A stretch of DNA of 64,000 nt from Marchantia polymorpha subsp. ruderalis (taxonomy: Eukaryota > Streptophyta > Marchantiopsida > Marchantiales > Marchantiaceae). A model generated the notes under the pieces. That model had not been told where the DNA came from. It searched no databases and worked only from the letters and a program-made list of their open reading frames with translations. A program made the position numbers and the translations under genes. The stretch lies in NCBI GenBank assembly GCA_037833965.1, contig AP031358.1, forward strand, positions 6,890,001 through 6,954,000, in the 5' to 3' direction. Within the stretch, counting starts at the first letter, position 1; each line of letters begins with the position of its first letter. Of the stretch, positions 1 to 12,700 are shown piece after piece.

Positions 1-54
1 AGGGGCATCTTATGTACAAAATAGCGGTCAGAGAATGTAAGGCTGGACTCGAGA

Positions 55-75
55 GCAACTTTTGTCAAAAGTTGC
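55..75. repeat. short perfect inverted repeat (10-bp arms, 1-nt loop)
   Basis: The arms GCAACTTTTG (55-64) and CAAAAGTTGC (66-75) are exact reverse complements around one base. A second pair, GTAAGGCTGG (37-46) and CCAGCCTTAC (165-174), encloses it, so 37-174 could fold as a nested stem-loop. No gene is attached to it. Confidence 0.6.
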
Positions 76-436
76 CTTGTGTCTAGATGTACACTTCACC
101 GTATTATTATGCAGCACAGACCCTCTGGAACTGAGGTGAACGAACCCGTATATACGGAGGACAGCCAGCCTTACACTTGATGGGTGTGAAGGCTGCATGA
201 GGTGCATTAGACGCTCCGCTAGACCAGAGCATTGTGCGAAACCAGGGATTTATGCATAAGGAATAAATACTGTTGGTGTTTGACACCTTGAATTCGGTGG
301 AGTCCTAGTGTCGAATCGACCTGTGACTTTTGACGATGTTACACCTGTAGATAAGTTTGGGTCTCCAAAGCTGTGAGAAAGTGTTCACAAGACTTTTTGC
401 ATGCACAGTTTTTCATTTCTTTATGCGATGTGACTT

Positions 437-955
437 TTGAAGGACTGTGGGATATCCGCAAAGAACTGTATAAATAGAAGATGCACTATAATACTGAGCA
501 GCTGGTGTGTGTCTGTGTCTGGTGGCGTCCAACTAAGAGAATCTCCATATCCACACACTGTGTTCCATAAGTCTCCACTCAAATTATGTCTCGGAGTTGC
601 GGATGGGCGCAGTCTTTTGGTTAAGAAAGTAGTATGGAGAACAAGTACACTTTGGCTGGTTTATCGTGGGTTAACAGTGATTTTATTTTTTAAAAGGGCA
701 GAGGATACTTCAGGCACGATGGTCTCAGCCGCTGGAGTTTCGGATAGACTTATTGAGGAACCAGTGGGAAGGGAAGAATTGCCTCCTATTCAAACTAGAA
801 ATCTCAGCAATTCGAGAAAACGAATTGCTGAAACGAGTCTCCTCCGGAGGATCTATATGACAAGATTGGGGCTAGCGGTGAGAGAGGAGGATTCTCTTTT
901 CGTCGGGTTTCCTTATTGGATTGCTACAATTTGCCAAACTTGTAATGAACAATAG
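437..955 (+). other. open frame of 172 codons, unrecognised
   Basis: This is an open frame of 172 codons beginning at TTG rather than ATG. It matches no family I recognise and has no clear domain, signal peptide or membrane segment. It lies at the start of the window in moderately AT-rich DNA with no visible promoter. The tail, with short purine-rich stretches around 880-900, faintly suggests a retroelement leader or a decayed transposon piece, but that is a guess. It may be a chance frame. Confidence 0.15.
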
Positions 956-3900
956 AATGAATGGACAATATTCTGCATTTCTTTTTAGGTCATTACTAAC
1001 ATAAAGAATATTGTAGGACTGTATAGAAATATATATGAATTTCTTACCTTTCAGGTCTTAAGTGATATTTCTCCGCTTGGAGATATAAGTTGGGTCTTTC
1101 TTATCCTAATGTCTTATATCTCATGCTTTGATTCTATTGGGATGTAGTTGGAAAGTAATTTTTACTGTTAAAATCAGTGGTTTTTACGACTATCGATGCA
1201 CATATGAGTTGGATATTCATAGGGTTGTGGTCATTAGATGGTAGGAATACTGTCCATGATCATGATCATTATCTTTTTGCAACCTATAGCTTCCCATTCT
1301 TCACTCAGATCATGTAGATAGTTACATGAAATATAATATTTAACCCTGCTTTGAAATAAGAGTTAAAATTTTAGAACAAAAAACCACTTATGAAACTAGT
1401 GATAGACAAACGTATCAGAAAATCAATGCTTTTGGTATAAATAACCTAATAAAAAATCTTCCATTATTAAATCAAGCTTTTTTTTATTTTTTAATCAAAT
1501 AAATTAATATATACATTATGATATCTTAGATAGCCAAAAGAAGCCTGATCACATATCTTCAATTCTGGCATCCTCAGCTTGTATATATCAAGATTAAATT
1601 AAATCTATGCTATTTTTTCCATGTGAAACTTTGTCAAAACATTGAATGATTAACAAAGAGGCCATCTAGCATCTTCATGAAGTGAAACAAAGAGTCTCTA
1701 AAATTAACATTATTATGAAAATATCTATTAATAATGCTTATTTCAACTTGAATTCGATTATCTACCATTTTACTTGGTAAATAATCATGGTGAATTGATT
1801 AAATATATGAAAATCTTGAAGTGAAAATTGTTGATACAATTGTTCAGCACATGAGAGCATAATTATTAATTCCATCATACTATTTGTGCATCTTTTTATA
1901 TAGATATTCAACTTAGAGATAAAATTTGGATCCCACATGTACCATGATGTATCACACCCCATTCTAGGTTACATACAGTTTTATTTTTCTTGCAAGAAAA
2001 AATTACATGTGTAATAAGAACAAATTTTACTCCAATATTCAATTTTTCACCTCTACAACTACATTAAGCTATATCTCATGAGTTAGTAATAACATCTCTC
2101 CAACAATATATTATAGAGTCTGTTTTAGTGGTTTGGAAAAAAAGAATTGTGTCTTCGTTTTCTTTATGTTCACTTTCAACTTGTTGTAAACTGTGATCCC
2201 ACAATTTTTCAAGACTAATTTGACATCATAATCTACTCTTCATTCTTCTTAAGACTTCCAAGCCCTACGTTTATTTAGCCGGAGCGAAATTATAGATTCT
2301 TTGGAGTACAAGAAGCGATGGGTAGGTAGTTCATAGTAGGGAAGTTAGAACGTTAAGAATCTATGTTAGATAATTATGATTCCGTACTTAAGTTTTGTCC
2401 ATACCGTCTACTCCTCGTGGTCATATGTTCATTTTCCGTCCACTTTTGGTTGTAGCATAGTATGGATCGACTGAGAAGGCGGACAGAAGAGATTTCAGCT
2501 TTCCCAACATCGAAGCGAAATGTTTTCTATACATGTGTACCTTTCGCCAGGAACTAAGAACTGGACAACACAATATGTCACGTCTATCGCATTAAAATAA
2601 AGTCAGAACAATTTGATCAACAAAGTGGGTACTATATTCCAAGAATTATAATATACACCTTGGCTCGTTGAAAGCAATGGAGAGAGAAGCTCTATGATGA
2701 AACATGACACATAAGATTCTTGAAAAGGTTATGTAAATTAAATATCTATAGCCACCCATGGAAAAATCATGTTGAGAGAAAAGAGGATAAATTCTGTTAT
2801 AAAGATCGTTATAGAATAAGTGACACTCATCGAAACCTACACCAAGTAATCACATATCTATCTTGGCTAATATGGATCTACAAAATCCAAGTATCTCACA
2901 AGAGACCGAGCAAAGTATCGGTTTCGGTATTCTTCTCCGGAGGTAGTAAACTGTACACCGATTCCTATGAAGGTTTGTAGAGAGAAGAGATTCTTTAAAA
3001 AGATATACATTTCTATTGGTACAACTTCATGAAAATTGGGCTGGAGTTTCACATGGAAAAATACAATAGCCTACCAGTGGCTGTGATTTGACTAGTTCAG
3101 GGATTTTATAGTACAAGATTCAGGATTTGGATGTCCTGAATATGCTTTTGAGTGAGGCTTGCATATATGTTGCATACAGGTCAGAGAGAAACTTTCCTTG
3201 AAACATCGATTGAATGGATCTGGTGAAACATTGTACTCTGAAAGGCCTTATGCATTTCTTGTTTGCCTGACGGATGACTCGCGTAAGAGCTTTGGAATCT
3301 AATTCGGTTTCATGAACAAGAGGAGATATTTTTTTTCCTTGTATCGGTGCGAACTTGACATAACCACAAGTTCGCACTTGACATTCTGAACAAAGTGTCT
3401 TAGAGTTTGTTAAGCCATGACATGACCTATTAAATTTCCCACCTGCTTAGCTCAGATTTGCCTTTTTTTTTAGTATGATTAGTCGATATTTTGATAATAA
3501 AGTAAAACAAACAAAACCTGTTTCAGATGATAACCGCATAGAATATGACATATGTTATAGACATAAATCCTCTGATGATTTCCATGAGTTCAACTCCAAA
3601 ACTATAGTCCGGTAGTAATTACACCACCGCAAACTTTGGTCTGTGAGAAAAATTAAGTATTTTGCTATTAAATTAAATTAAATTATGTTGGTGAAAAGAT
3701 ATTTCAACAGATGTCATTTCATGAAAGAATCACAGCTCTTTTCAAAGATATATTTTTAGTTCATATAGTTAAATTCAATCTATATTAGTTAGTTGTTGCT
3801 TAAAAAAATTAAAAATCAAAATCTATGTACTTGCTTCTTATTGCAAACATGCATAAAATTTTGAATTTCTTGTTTATATTAAACTTTTATTCTTTACCTT

Positions 3901-5560
3901 TTTGTAGATCAATAATTCATTTTTTTGTTATGGGTATACGATTTATTTTTAATAGACTAAGATGACTGTTTATTTTTAAATATTGAATCTAAGGAGGAAA
4001 AATGAATCTAGTAACAGGTCTAGACCGAATTTGTACTACTCCTCAATTACTTAGTTAAAAAGATTTCTATTTAGTTGCTTTTGCCATTTTGTACGTGCCT
4101 CAGATGAAAATGAGACGTAGATAAAAAAATTCCAAAGATTTTTTCACATTTGAGATTATTTTATAACAAATTTTATTTTAGATAGACTAGAAGTTATTGT
4201 ACAACTTAAATCTTGCTAGATTTTCAAGAATAAAGTAGATGGTTTAAGAGATTTTGATGGGCCAGTATCTTCACAAAGCAAAAATAAAGAATAGATCAAA
4301 GGAAAACTTGCTATTATATCTATGTTTATATTCAAAAAGTTTCCTACTCAAGGAGTATCAATAAATATGTATTCATCTATGATGTTAGTTTAGATGACAT
4401 GTAGGATGTAAGAAGTTTTACAAGTAGATACTTAAGAAAATAAGAGGTTCTATTTAGTTTTTTAGGCTGGATTTGATATACCACTGAGGAAAGATTCGAA
4501 AAGTTTCACTTTTCAAGTAAGAGATGGTATTATTATTTGAAACAATAAAAAGATTAGTTTTATTAGGTTACATAATCATAGTGCATGTATAAGTACATAG
4601 TGTTGTGAGATTTCTATGTTTTACACCAATACCTGATGGATGAGAGTAGATTTATATGTGCTACTCAAATGGATCACTTGTGTGAGTGATATCTTGTAGT
4701 TTGAAGCTACAAATTTGTAAATTAAGTAATACATGTGTTCCTCTGAGTAGATTACAAAATATATAATATATATTTTGTAATATATAATATAAAATTATAA
4801 ATTACAAAATTGTAATATATAATTGATCTCTCGTCACTCATAGAACTTTAGAAACCCAAATGAAAATAATTAATTTTTCAAGATTCTTCTTCTTTTAGAA
4901 CAACTCTAGAAAAACGTTGCATGTCATTGATTCCTTTGTCAAGGAATGAGAACTATTAAGCTCTAGCACCGAAAACTTTTAGAAAAATCCATCTTACACG
5001 ATATTCAATTGAATCTGGTCTCAATTCTGTACCATGAGATATTCTTCTACGAGATTCTTCTTTGTTTCCATATACTAATACAGTGTCTCGACAAAGATGT
5101 CATTTGAACTAGAAAGGAGAGAATGGCTAATGGAGAAGCTAAATCGATGGAGACGCAAGAAACAACAACGCGGTGCATACAATACTAGAGGATCAAAAGT
5201 ACTGGAGACAGTTCCTTTCTCTCTCTCTCGTACAAGTCGTAGTCTCGTATCTCTGTACCTCTGTTGTCACTTGCACTCTTTATTAATAAAAAAAAAATCA
5301 TAACATGTTTAGTGTGGGACAGAAAAGTGGCAACCCAAGTTAAAAGTTTGGTAATCTTCACTCTCAATTCTATCAGTGTGATATAAGTTGGTCTGGTTCT
5401 AGTCTCGAGTGGTTGCTTGATTGGGGTGGAAGATCATCAGTTTCGGCATTTCCTCAACACTTTTGTTGAGCTTCTATGGGACCATGTGAAGGGAGAAGGA
5501 AATTCTGTTCTATGATGACAAACACTGCCGTACTGTAGGACGAGTAAATAGAGACAGTTA
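956..5560. other. AT-rich intergenic stretch, no supported gene
   Basis: About 4.6 kb of AT-rich DNA has only short open frames of under 90 codons on both strands. None has recognisable homology or coding-like composition. A small frame at 5097-5303 starts with ATG and begins with a basic, charged peptide, but it runs into low-complexity serine/leucine codons and is not supported as a gene. The only structure seen is the hairpin at 4751-4781. Confidence 0.5.
4751..4781. repeat. AT-rich perfect inverted repeat (14-bp arms)
   Basis: The arms ATTACAAAATATAT (4751-4764) and ATATATTTTGTAAT (4768-4781) pair perfectly around AAT. The next 50 bases repeat fragments of the same words, so this may be a small satellite-like or cruciform-prone patch. 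AT-rich context makes chance more likely than for the GC-containing palindromes elsewhere in the window. Confidence 0.6.
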
Positions 5561-7740
5561 GTCCACTCGGGCACCAATTGAGTAGCATCACATTATCTGC
5601 AGGGGATGGTCCCGAACAGCGGCCATGAATTCATGCCCCACACAAAACCTTTCGGACCCAGCGAGTCTTTGTGACGGCAGAAAGAACCGAGTGACAACAG
5701 CGCCTGACCACCAGTCCCTCTTTCTGACCGGTGTATCATAAACCCTGCGCAGGAGGGATGCTACTCCACCCGGCCAATCGAGTGTACTCTTTCCCGAGCT
5801 CCATCCATCCGATGCGAGTGACGGCGATCACGTGGCTGCGATGAGGACAATGGGCTGGCTGGACCCGAGTCACCCGTCCCCGTTTTTCCTTTACGTCGTC
5901 GGGATTTTTTAGAGGCTCCTCCTTGTATGTCTCTCAGAAACGTCATAACCGCGAGCTTCATCTATTCACCTCCGCTCTGTGACCGTCGTGGGCCAGAATG
6001 GCGGCACAGATAGCGAAGGCCCGAAACCGACGCCCATTTTATCTTCAATGGGGATTCCTTACTGTCCCTACCCCAATGCCGGGCCCACCTCCGTAGACCT
6101 CCGTCGAGACAGTGAACGCGAATCGGGCTGTCCCGATGAAGGCTTGGACGAATCGTCGAACCCTTGGGAACCCAGCTCCTACCTACGGTCAAGTTCCCTA
6201 CTGTCGACCTCCCACAAACCTGGAAATCTCAACTCTCGTAGCATTACAGTTCCCAAATCGCGGCGTGAGCACTTGTTGGAAAAGTTGCGGTGTTTTCTTG
6301 TCGCCTAGTTCGTCGGCGGCCCAAGTACCTCAACCTGTCCCGAAATTTCTACTAATACATATATATACATTAACAAGTACTTATACGTATTTATGGTGTA
6401 CATAATTTCTTCGACAAAGCGCCCTCCTTCGCTATTCCAGCCGATGATTTGCGAATCCTCTGCATGGATCCAGTTACGAGTCCGGGTCATCATTCGACTG
6501 AAAGCTTATGCCTCACACCTCCATCCCTACGAGGAGAGAACTCTGTAACTCCGTCAACATGGAATTCCGTTCGAGGGAGAAATATGGACCTAAAGGGTTG
6601 AGGCTAAAGGTCCCTTCTCGTACCGTACTGGAAAAGCCGCAGTTCCTGGGCAGCCCTCACACGTCACCGGTATAGGCTTCTCGAGCGGTAGGAGGAGTGA
6701 CGAGAGGAACGCACGAACTTTTGACCGGCAGTCGGCGGGGCTCGGTTACCGGGGTCCAGGAAGTGGAATGGAAGGTCTTCGAAGGCGGCAGACCGTTCAA
6801 AGGGCCCGTTATACACCAAAGCGGTTGCTCCGGTACAGGAGGTACTTCCAGAACCCTCGCTCCCTCCGTTCAGCTGATTATAACTGCCGCCATCTGCCAC
6901 TTGTATCAAATAAATTATTTCATATTACCATTTTCAAGATTCGAACTACACCCGAGAAAAAATAGAACGTCATTCAGCGAATATAGCAAGCCCGGGGTTT
7001 CTCAAAAAGCGCCAGAGCCGGAATTTTTTTATCTAATTCTTGTATTATTTTTCTAAAAGCCGATGATTCGAGGGGTGTTCGAGAAAAATAAAAGGACGAG
7101 CGAGGCGGCCGAAAATGCTTTGGTGCCGGTTGGGGAGAAGCTTTATTGCATGAATGAGGCGTGCGGAGCGATCGACGTGAGGTACCGAACGATGGAAGGA
7201 TTCGGAAACGAAGTGGCGATGTGGTCGAGGCAGAGAGAGGGAGCGAGAGGGCGAGAGGGGCATGGACTTGGTGCGGAGGGTGGAGAATGTGGTTGCGGTG
7301 GGTTGCACCCTTTTCGTGTGATAGAAGTCCGTCGAACTGCAACGACGGGGGTGATGAGTACAGAGGCGAGTGGTGCACTCGGATGAGTTGGACAAGTACT
7401 GTCCACGCTGTCAGGGCGGCACTCAAGTAGGCTGGCACAGGTGGGGGACGGGACGGGATGTGTGCGCTGCTGCTACTCGGCTCGGCTCGGCTCGTACGTT
7501 GCGGAGGGCTCCTCTTCCCGAGGCCGGTCTGACTGAACTCCTTCAAGAACTCCAATACTTCTTGGAGTTCGAGCTCGTTCTCATCCAATTGACATCCGAT
7601 TACTATATGCAAGGGAAAGCCTGACAGCGATTTCCCTGCGACGGAAATCGATAGCACCACATGAGTTTTATCCACACCCGGGAAAAGAAGTTGTATTTTA
7701 ATCCTGGGGTGGTCGTAGCATTCTGCTCACATTGTGCATT
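5561..7740. other. GC-rich upstream region of the F-box gene, no supported gene
   Basis: Base composition shifts to GC-rich from about 5.56 kb. Open frames of 60-233 codons overlap on both strands (for example 6974-7675 minus), which is what GC-rich DNA produces by chance. None shows a recognisable domain or consistent coding bias. The stretch next to the F-box gene probably holds its promoter and 5' leader; no clear TATA box was found. A small hairpin, GAACTCCAA (7548-7556) with TTGGAGTTC (7562-7570), is present. Confidence 0.45.
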
Positions 7741-7963
7741 GCGAGACGGAGGCGGCCCGCAGCTGTGCATTGGGAGTGAAATGCAGATCTGAAGCGTGGA
7801 TCCGCGTCGCTCGAGAGACTGAGCGCGCATCTACTGCACGAGTTCTTCGCGTCGGGATTGCTCGCTATCTATCGTCTTGCTGCATTCGGCTCTCGCGATG
7901 CGGCAGCGGTGTTTTTGCTCGAGGATTCCGCGACTTCCTTGACGATGATTTGATTCCGTCCGG

Positions 7964-9286
7964 ATGAGCGCGTTTAGGAGCAGGAGCGCCGGAGCTCCAG
8001 TCGGTGATTCGAGGGAAATGTCGGGGGGCGATCGGAGGCGCGAGGTGATGGATCCCAGCTTGTGGGGAAGACTGCCACACGAGATTCTGCTCGCAATCTT
8101 GGCGTGGTTACCGCTCCGGACTCTGGCGCGGCTCAGAGTGGTGTCGAAGAGCTGGTCGTCAATGTGGGATTGCCCCGTGTTCATGCAATTCCGTGCTCGC
8201 GTAGCTCCGCCCGAGCGCTACTTCCTCTTGTTCAAAACGCACGGCGTCCAATGGTTCGGCTCCAGGAAGCCGCAGTCGTGCTGCTACGACCCGGCGCTAA
8301 ACAAGCTCCACAGCAGAATGTTCAAGCACTTCCCGTCCCGATACGGCTACCAGGTGCTGGCCACGGCGAGGGGCCTGCTCTTCTGCGCGCAGCGACCTCC
8401 GCGGCTCTACTCGTTCACCAGCTTCTGGCCGGAGAAGGACAACGAGAACCTGGACCTGATGGTGTGCAACCCGCTGAGAGAGAACTGCTCGATGGCCCTG
8501 CCGGAGCGAATTGGAACCTGGAGGCCGTGCGTGGTGGGCATGATCGGGGGCGAGGGCAACGCGTACAAGGTGATTCTGGCCAGCTTCATGTACGGGACTG
8601 AAATTTACGACTCTTGCAGCAGAAGCTGGAGGCTGCTGCCGGCCACGGGAGGCACGAATGGGCCGAAACCGCCGGGGTTCAACGCGTCCATCATCTCGCG
8701 CAAAGGCTGCGTGCTCTACATCGGCCGAGGCTTCAGCGGCGACGCCTCGTCGGTGTTCGTGTTCGACGGGCAATCGGAGCAGTGGAGCTCGTTCGATCTG
8801 CCCAACGCCGGGCTCGGCCTGCAATACCCGCAGCTGCAAGACTGCGGGGGGCGTCTGTTCCTCGTCGGCCACCTGAAGCCGCTGGCGGACTCGCGCAACT
8901 TTCTCTGCTACGGTGATGCGTTCGTATGGGAGCGCGTCGGGGACGATGTGGTGGCCGGCGTCTGGCTCGAGCGCTATGCGCCCCACCCGCAGCAGCCCTG
9001 CCACTTCGTCGACCTCTCGACGCCCGGAGGCGCACGCCTGCTGGCCCGGGCCCGGCCCCAGGACCTGCTCTGCTACACTAAAGCCACCTTCGGCGCCGTC
9101 GAGCAGGCCTGCACCATCGAGCACCTCAGCCTCTTCGACGTCTCGAGCAACGCCTGGTGGTCCTGCTCGAACGCTCGCGTTTGCTCGCACGATCCTCTGC
9201 GAAAGCGTCGCCTTCGATGTGGCAATGCCGGCGTCACCTTCCGAGGCGACTTCGTGTTCGAGCCGCGCATCGAAGCCCTGCCCTGA
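7964..9286 (+). CDS. F-box protein with kelch-like C-terminal region
   Basis: This intact single-exon frame encodes 440 residues. The F-box lies at about residues 33-72 (LWGRLPHEILLAILAWLPLR, then a VSKSW motif). F-box domains bind SKP1 and bring a substrate to the SCF (SKP1-cullin-F-box) ubiquitin ligase. The rest (about 85-435) looks like the kelch-type propeller of plant F-box proteins: a CNPL motif follows the first strand, and TEIYDSCSRSWRLLP matches the 'E-Y-D-S-x-S-x-x-W' repeat style of the UFO/LCR/At5g15710 group, which are also often intronless. Substrate is unknown. The ATG at 7964 gives the longest frame; ATG at 8048 (residue 29, just before WGRLP) is a credible alternative start. 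Codon use is strongly GC-rich, unlike the flanks. The stop codon lies in the first copy of a 147-bp tandem repeat. Family assignment is firm for the F-box, weaker for the subgroup. Confidence 0.9.
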   Translation: MSAFRSRSAGAPVGDSREMSGGDRRREVMDPSLWGRLPHEILLAILAWLPLRTLARLRVVSKSWSSMWDCPVFMQFRARVAPPERYFLLFKTHGVQWFGSRKPQSCCYDPALNKLHSRMFKHFPSRYGYQVLATARGLLFCAQRPPRLYSFTSFWPEKDNENLDLMVCNPLRENCSMALPERIGTWRPCVVGMIGGEGNAYKVILASFMYGTEIYDSCSRSWRLLPATGGTNGPKPPGFNASIISRKGCVLYIGRGFSGDASSVFVFDGQSEQWSSFDLPNAGLGLQYPQLQDCGGRLFLVGHLKPLADSRNFLCYGDAFVWERVGDDVVAGVWLERYAPHPQQPCHFVDLSTPGGARLLARARPQDLLCYTKATFGAVEQACTIEHLSLFDVSSNAWWSCSNARVCSHDPLRKRRLRCGNAGVTFRGDFVFEPRIEALP

Positions 9287-9727
9287 CCTTCTATCCACTC
9301 TCGATTCTCGACTGCTGTCGCGGTTCCCTGATTGCATCCGGAGCTCGTCGAACTTGCCAGAAGCTGCGGAGCGCACGTATATCCTTCACATTGAATGATG
9401 TCTTGGTGGTGCCCGGCTTTTGAGTTGCCCTGACCTTCTTTCCACTCTCGATTCTCGACAGCTGTCGCGGTTTCCTGATTGCATCCGGAGCTCGTCGAAC
9501 TTGGCAGAAGCTGCGGAGCGCAGTTATATCCTTCAAATTGAATGATGTCTTGGTGGTGCCCGGCTTTTGAGCTGCCCTGACCTTCTTTCCACTCTCGATT
9601 CTCGATTCTCTACAGCTGTCGCGGTTTCCTGATTGCATCCGGAGCTCGTCGAACTTTGGCAGAAGCTGCGGAGTGCAGGTATTTCCTTCGAACTGAATGA
9701 TGTTTTGGTGGTGCCCGGCATTTGAGC
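9281..9727. repeat. 147-bp tandem repeat, three copies, over the stop codon and 3' flank of the F-box gene
   Basis: The word CCCTGACCTTCT recurs at 9281, 9428 and 9575 (one mismatch near its end in some copies), exactly 147 bp apart. Each unit continues with CCACTCTCGATTCTCGA, GCATCCGGAGCTCGTCGAAC, and ends near TGGTGGTGCCCGGC. The third copy has a small extra duplication (TCGATTCTCGATTCTC) near 9597-9612. The first copy contains the F-box TGA (9284-9286), so the native 3' end was probably the source and was copied downstream. Because 147 is a multiple of three, the minus strand keeps an open frame with a 49-residue period; I regard that as an artefact. Confidence 0.9.
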
Positions 9728-12700
9728 GGAGACGATTAGGAGTATATGAGTGGGAGTCGGATTTCGGATTTTTAGCCGGTCGGCTCCTCTGGTAGTTGAA
9801 CGTGGCATCGAACGCGGCTTTCTGAATTGCTCATGTAGGGCGATCGATTGCAGACTGCGATAGTTTGGCAGCAAATTAGATTTTGTACGAGCCTCCCTGA
9901 TAATCTCTTCGTCAGGTGCCATTGACAACAATTGTAAAACATCTTACACTTGTGCCAGTGGTGTATGAAGATTTACTGCAATTCTCGCCCTGGTAGTCGT
10001 GTCAGCACACTGGAGATCTCGAAACAGCATTCCTCTGAACCTTCCCATGTCGAGAGTGAAGGGACGACACGGACAGAAGTTCAATAAGGCCACGAGAAGG
10101 TACGCCGATAAAACATGATGGTCACCAGCGTTGGCGTAGGAAACAGTCAATGCAGCATGCTGCACCAACTTGTGGAAGGTGCACGGGCATACAGAGTGAG
10201 AGCAAGCTGTACGAGCGAACAACAATCAGTCCAACTGGGAAGAATAGTTCCATAAACTAGGTGAATAGCCATCTGCGCATGACAAAGACGCTTAAGCGCG
10301 ACGCTTCCTTACCATGCGGAAGGATCATTTGTTTGGTATATTGCGAGTTTGAGTGCACGATTCGAGACTAGAAAAACGCGTCGACAACTTGCAATTACAC
10401 AGTCGACTTGGCGATCCAGACATTTGTGAAACAAACCTACGAGTCTATTATGAATCATCGAAGAAAATCAATGTAGCAGCATCGAGACGAGATGTTGATC
10501 CGTATGTCGATGGGATTACAGGTTACTTTCAATTTTCACGTCTTGATTTCTGGTTTACTGAGCTAATGTCAAAACTTTGAATGACATGGCTACTCAACAA
10601 ACTTTTGAGAAGTACGATGCTGGGCACCGACGATTGGCCACCTCATAAACTTTGTCTGATCGATAGTTCCAACACTCTTCCTGCAGAACTTCGTGCAATC
10701 ATTTGCGCTTAGCTTTGGAGACTGCTAGAAATCCAAATTTAGAGCATTGGACCACAAGCGACGTGCACCCTGTGTTTGTCCAAACTGTAAAGGAGCAGCA
10801 GTGTCAGCTTAAACTCACCACACCAATTCTCGATTCCGATTGCCACCTTCTCTCCATTCACGTTGTCCTCTTCAGCCATTTCCTCTTCACTAGTCTGCTG
10901 TGAGCACCTCGATCTTGTAACTCTCTGCCTCTACCGGCCATTGCGCCGCGTCTGAGGCTTACCGGTCGCAGGCTGCGAGCTCTCCAGAGACGACGGCAGT
11001 CGAGATGATATCCTCGTGAGATGCGCAGGGAATCGCTCACGATTGAGCGTCGGTGTGTGCGGAGAAGGTCTTTTCCGTTGAAATCGGAGTCCAGCACAAC
11101 CAGGAGCCGGATCGATGCGAGAAGGGAAAATTGTCAACTCCGGATCGCCGAATCGGAAGATGGCACTGATCACTGCCGTATGCTGCGTTCCGTCGAATCG
11201 GAAGCTTCTGTCGAAAAGTTCGACTGAGATGACAACTTCCCCAGAGAGCAAGCAGGTTGTCGAGAATCATGGTAAAGTCAAATGCTCCCAAGCTGCAAAG
11301 CTGGTGCCCAATAGCCGAGCTTCTTGCATCCGAACTGTGCTCACCGATCTTCGTAGGGTCGCGGACGAGCTGCATCATTCGGCTACGGGTTCCATTTGGG
11401 GGAGGTGTACAGTCTACCGGGACTCCACCCCCTGAGGCGGTTCTCACCTCGTTGGGTCCGACGGATCCTTTTCCAGTCTCCACTGCTTGCTTCCTTGTCC
11501 CCTGACCTCCACCAAAGCCCTTTGCTACTTCTGTGGGGGCTAGATTTTTCTGTTGATGCAAATCACAGTTGTGTAATCCTGGTGCATTTTTTCCAAAGGC
11601 ACTTCCAGGAGAATGTGGCATTTGGGTATCGAGAGCGAGAAATTTATTCTCACTGCCCTCTTTTCATAACAGGTCTTGAAAAGCTATTTAAACCTCGTCT
11701 ATGTCATTACATTCAAATTTGATGTGTGGACACATGTTTACACAATCGGGGCGATGTTTGCAACAGCTTGCTGAGTTTTACGTTGGATTCGTCAATGTTT
11801 GAAGAATGGAGGAAAGAATTTGAATGGTTTCAATAGTAGGAGCGGGCATCTCCTTAACAACAACATTTCTTTATTTAATGAGAGAAGATCTTCACTCTTT
11901 TTAACCAAGTAAAGCTTTTTCTTTGATGATGCCAATTAATCATGGCAAGGTTTTTCTCAACTTGAAGTTGTGAACATGTTGTGTTCAAGGAGAATTTTTT
12001 CTAGTCTACCAATATGAAGTTATACAAAATAATACATGATGTCACATATTTATTGTTCAACGTTATTTTTTAATAGGTTACTCTTTTCTAATTTATGATT
12101 TAATGGTCACAAATTTGATAAACCTTTCAATTTTTCTTATAAATTTTAATTTAGATTAATATTTAAAACTTTTACATTGAAAATTTTTGATTTTCTAATC
12201 ATAATGAATAATAATTAATAATATATGTAAACGATCCATTTTATAATGAAATGCTTATCATTTTATGAAAATTTGCAATTTATTTGGCATCACTGAAAGA
12301 AATGTACTTGATTTATTTCAAAAAGAATTTTATTATCATTGTTTGCATGAATTTCATAAACAAATAAGAAATTTTCAATATTGATAAAAAAATTCTAAAA
12401 AAAATTTGTATTTTCGTCCAACATCATAGAATTGACTTGTGTGCAATAACTCAAAAATGATTATTTTAACTTGCTTATAAATTCAAATACTCAAACTTTT
12501 CAGTTTAGCTCATATTGTCTTCATAAAGTTACTTTAGAAGTCTTACCAAGTTTAGATTGATAATCATTCATATTTCACATGATGTGTTGAAATTATGATA
12601 TCTTCTTAAATATGGGTTATTTATGTAATTAATCCTGAATAAAAATTTTTAAAATAAACTTAAATCATAGTTAAAATTTAAACTATCTGAAACATTCAAT

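Noticed and set aside
6974-7675. 233-codon minus-strand frame
   Set aside because: Pro/Ser/His-rich composition in GC-rich DNA, several competing frames on both strands and no recognisable domain.
8297-9376. 359-codon minus-strand frame antisense to the F-box gene
   Set aside because: It is a GC-driven shadow of the strongly supported plus-strand F-box gene, with low-complexity Arg/Ala/Val composition and no domain.
9291-9638. Minus-strand frame with a 49-residue internal repeat
   Set aside because: It is a by-product of the 147-bp DNA repeat, whose length is a multiple of three; no independent coding evidence.
10313-10330. TGCGGAAGGATCATT, identical to the end of eukaryotic 18S rRNA
   Set aside because: Only about 15 bases match. 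The sequence upstream and downstream is unlike 18S or ITS1, so I treat it as chance or an untraceable scrap.
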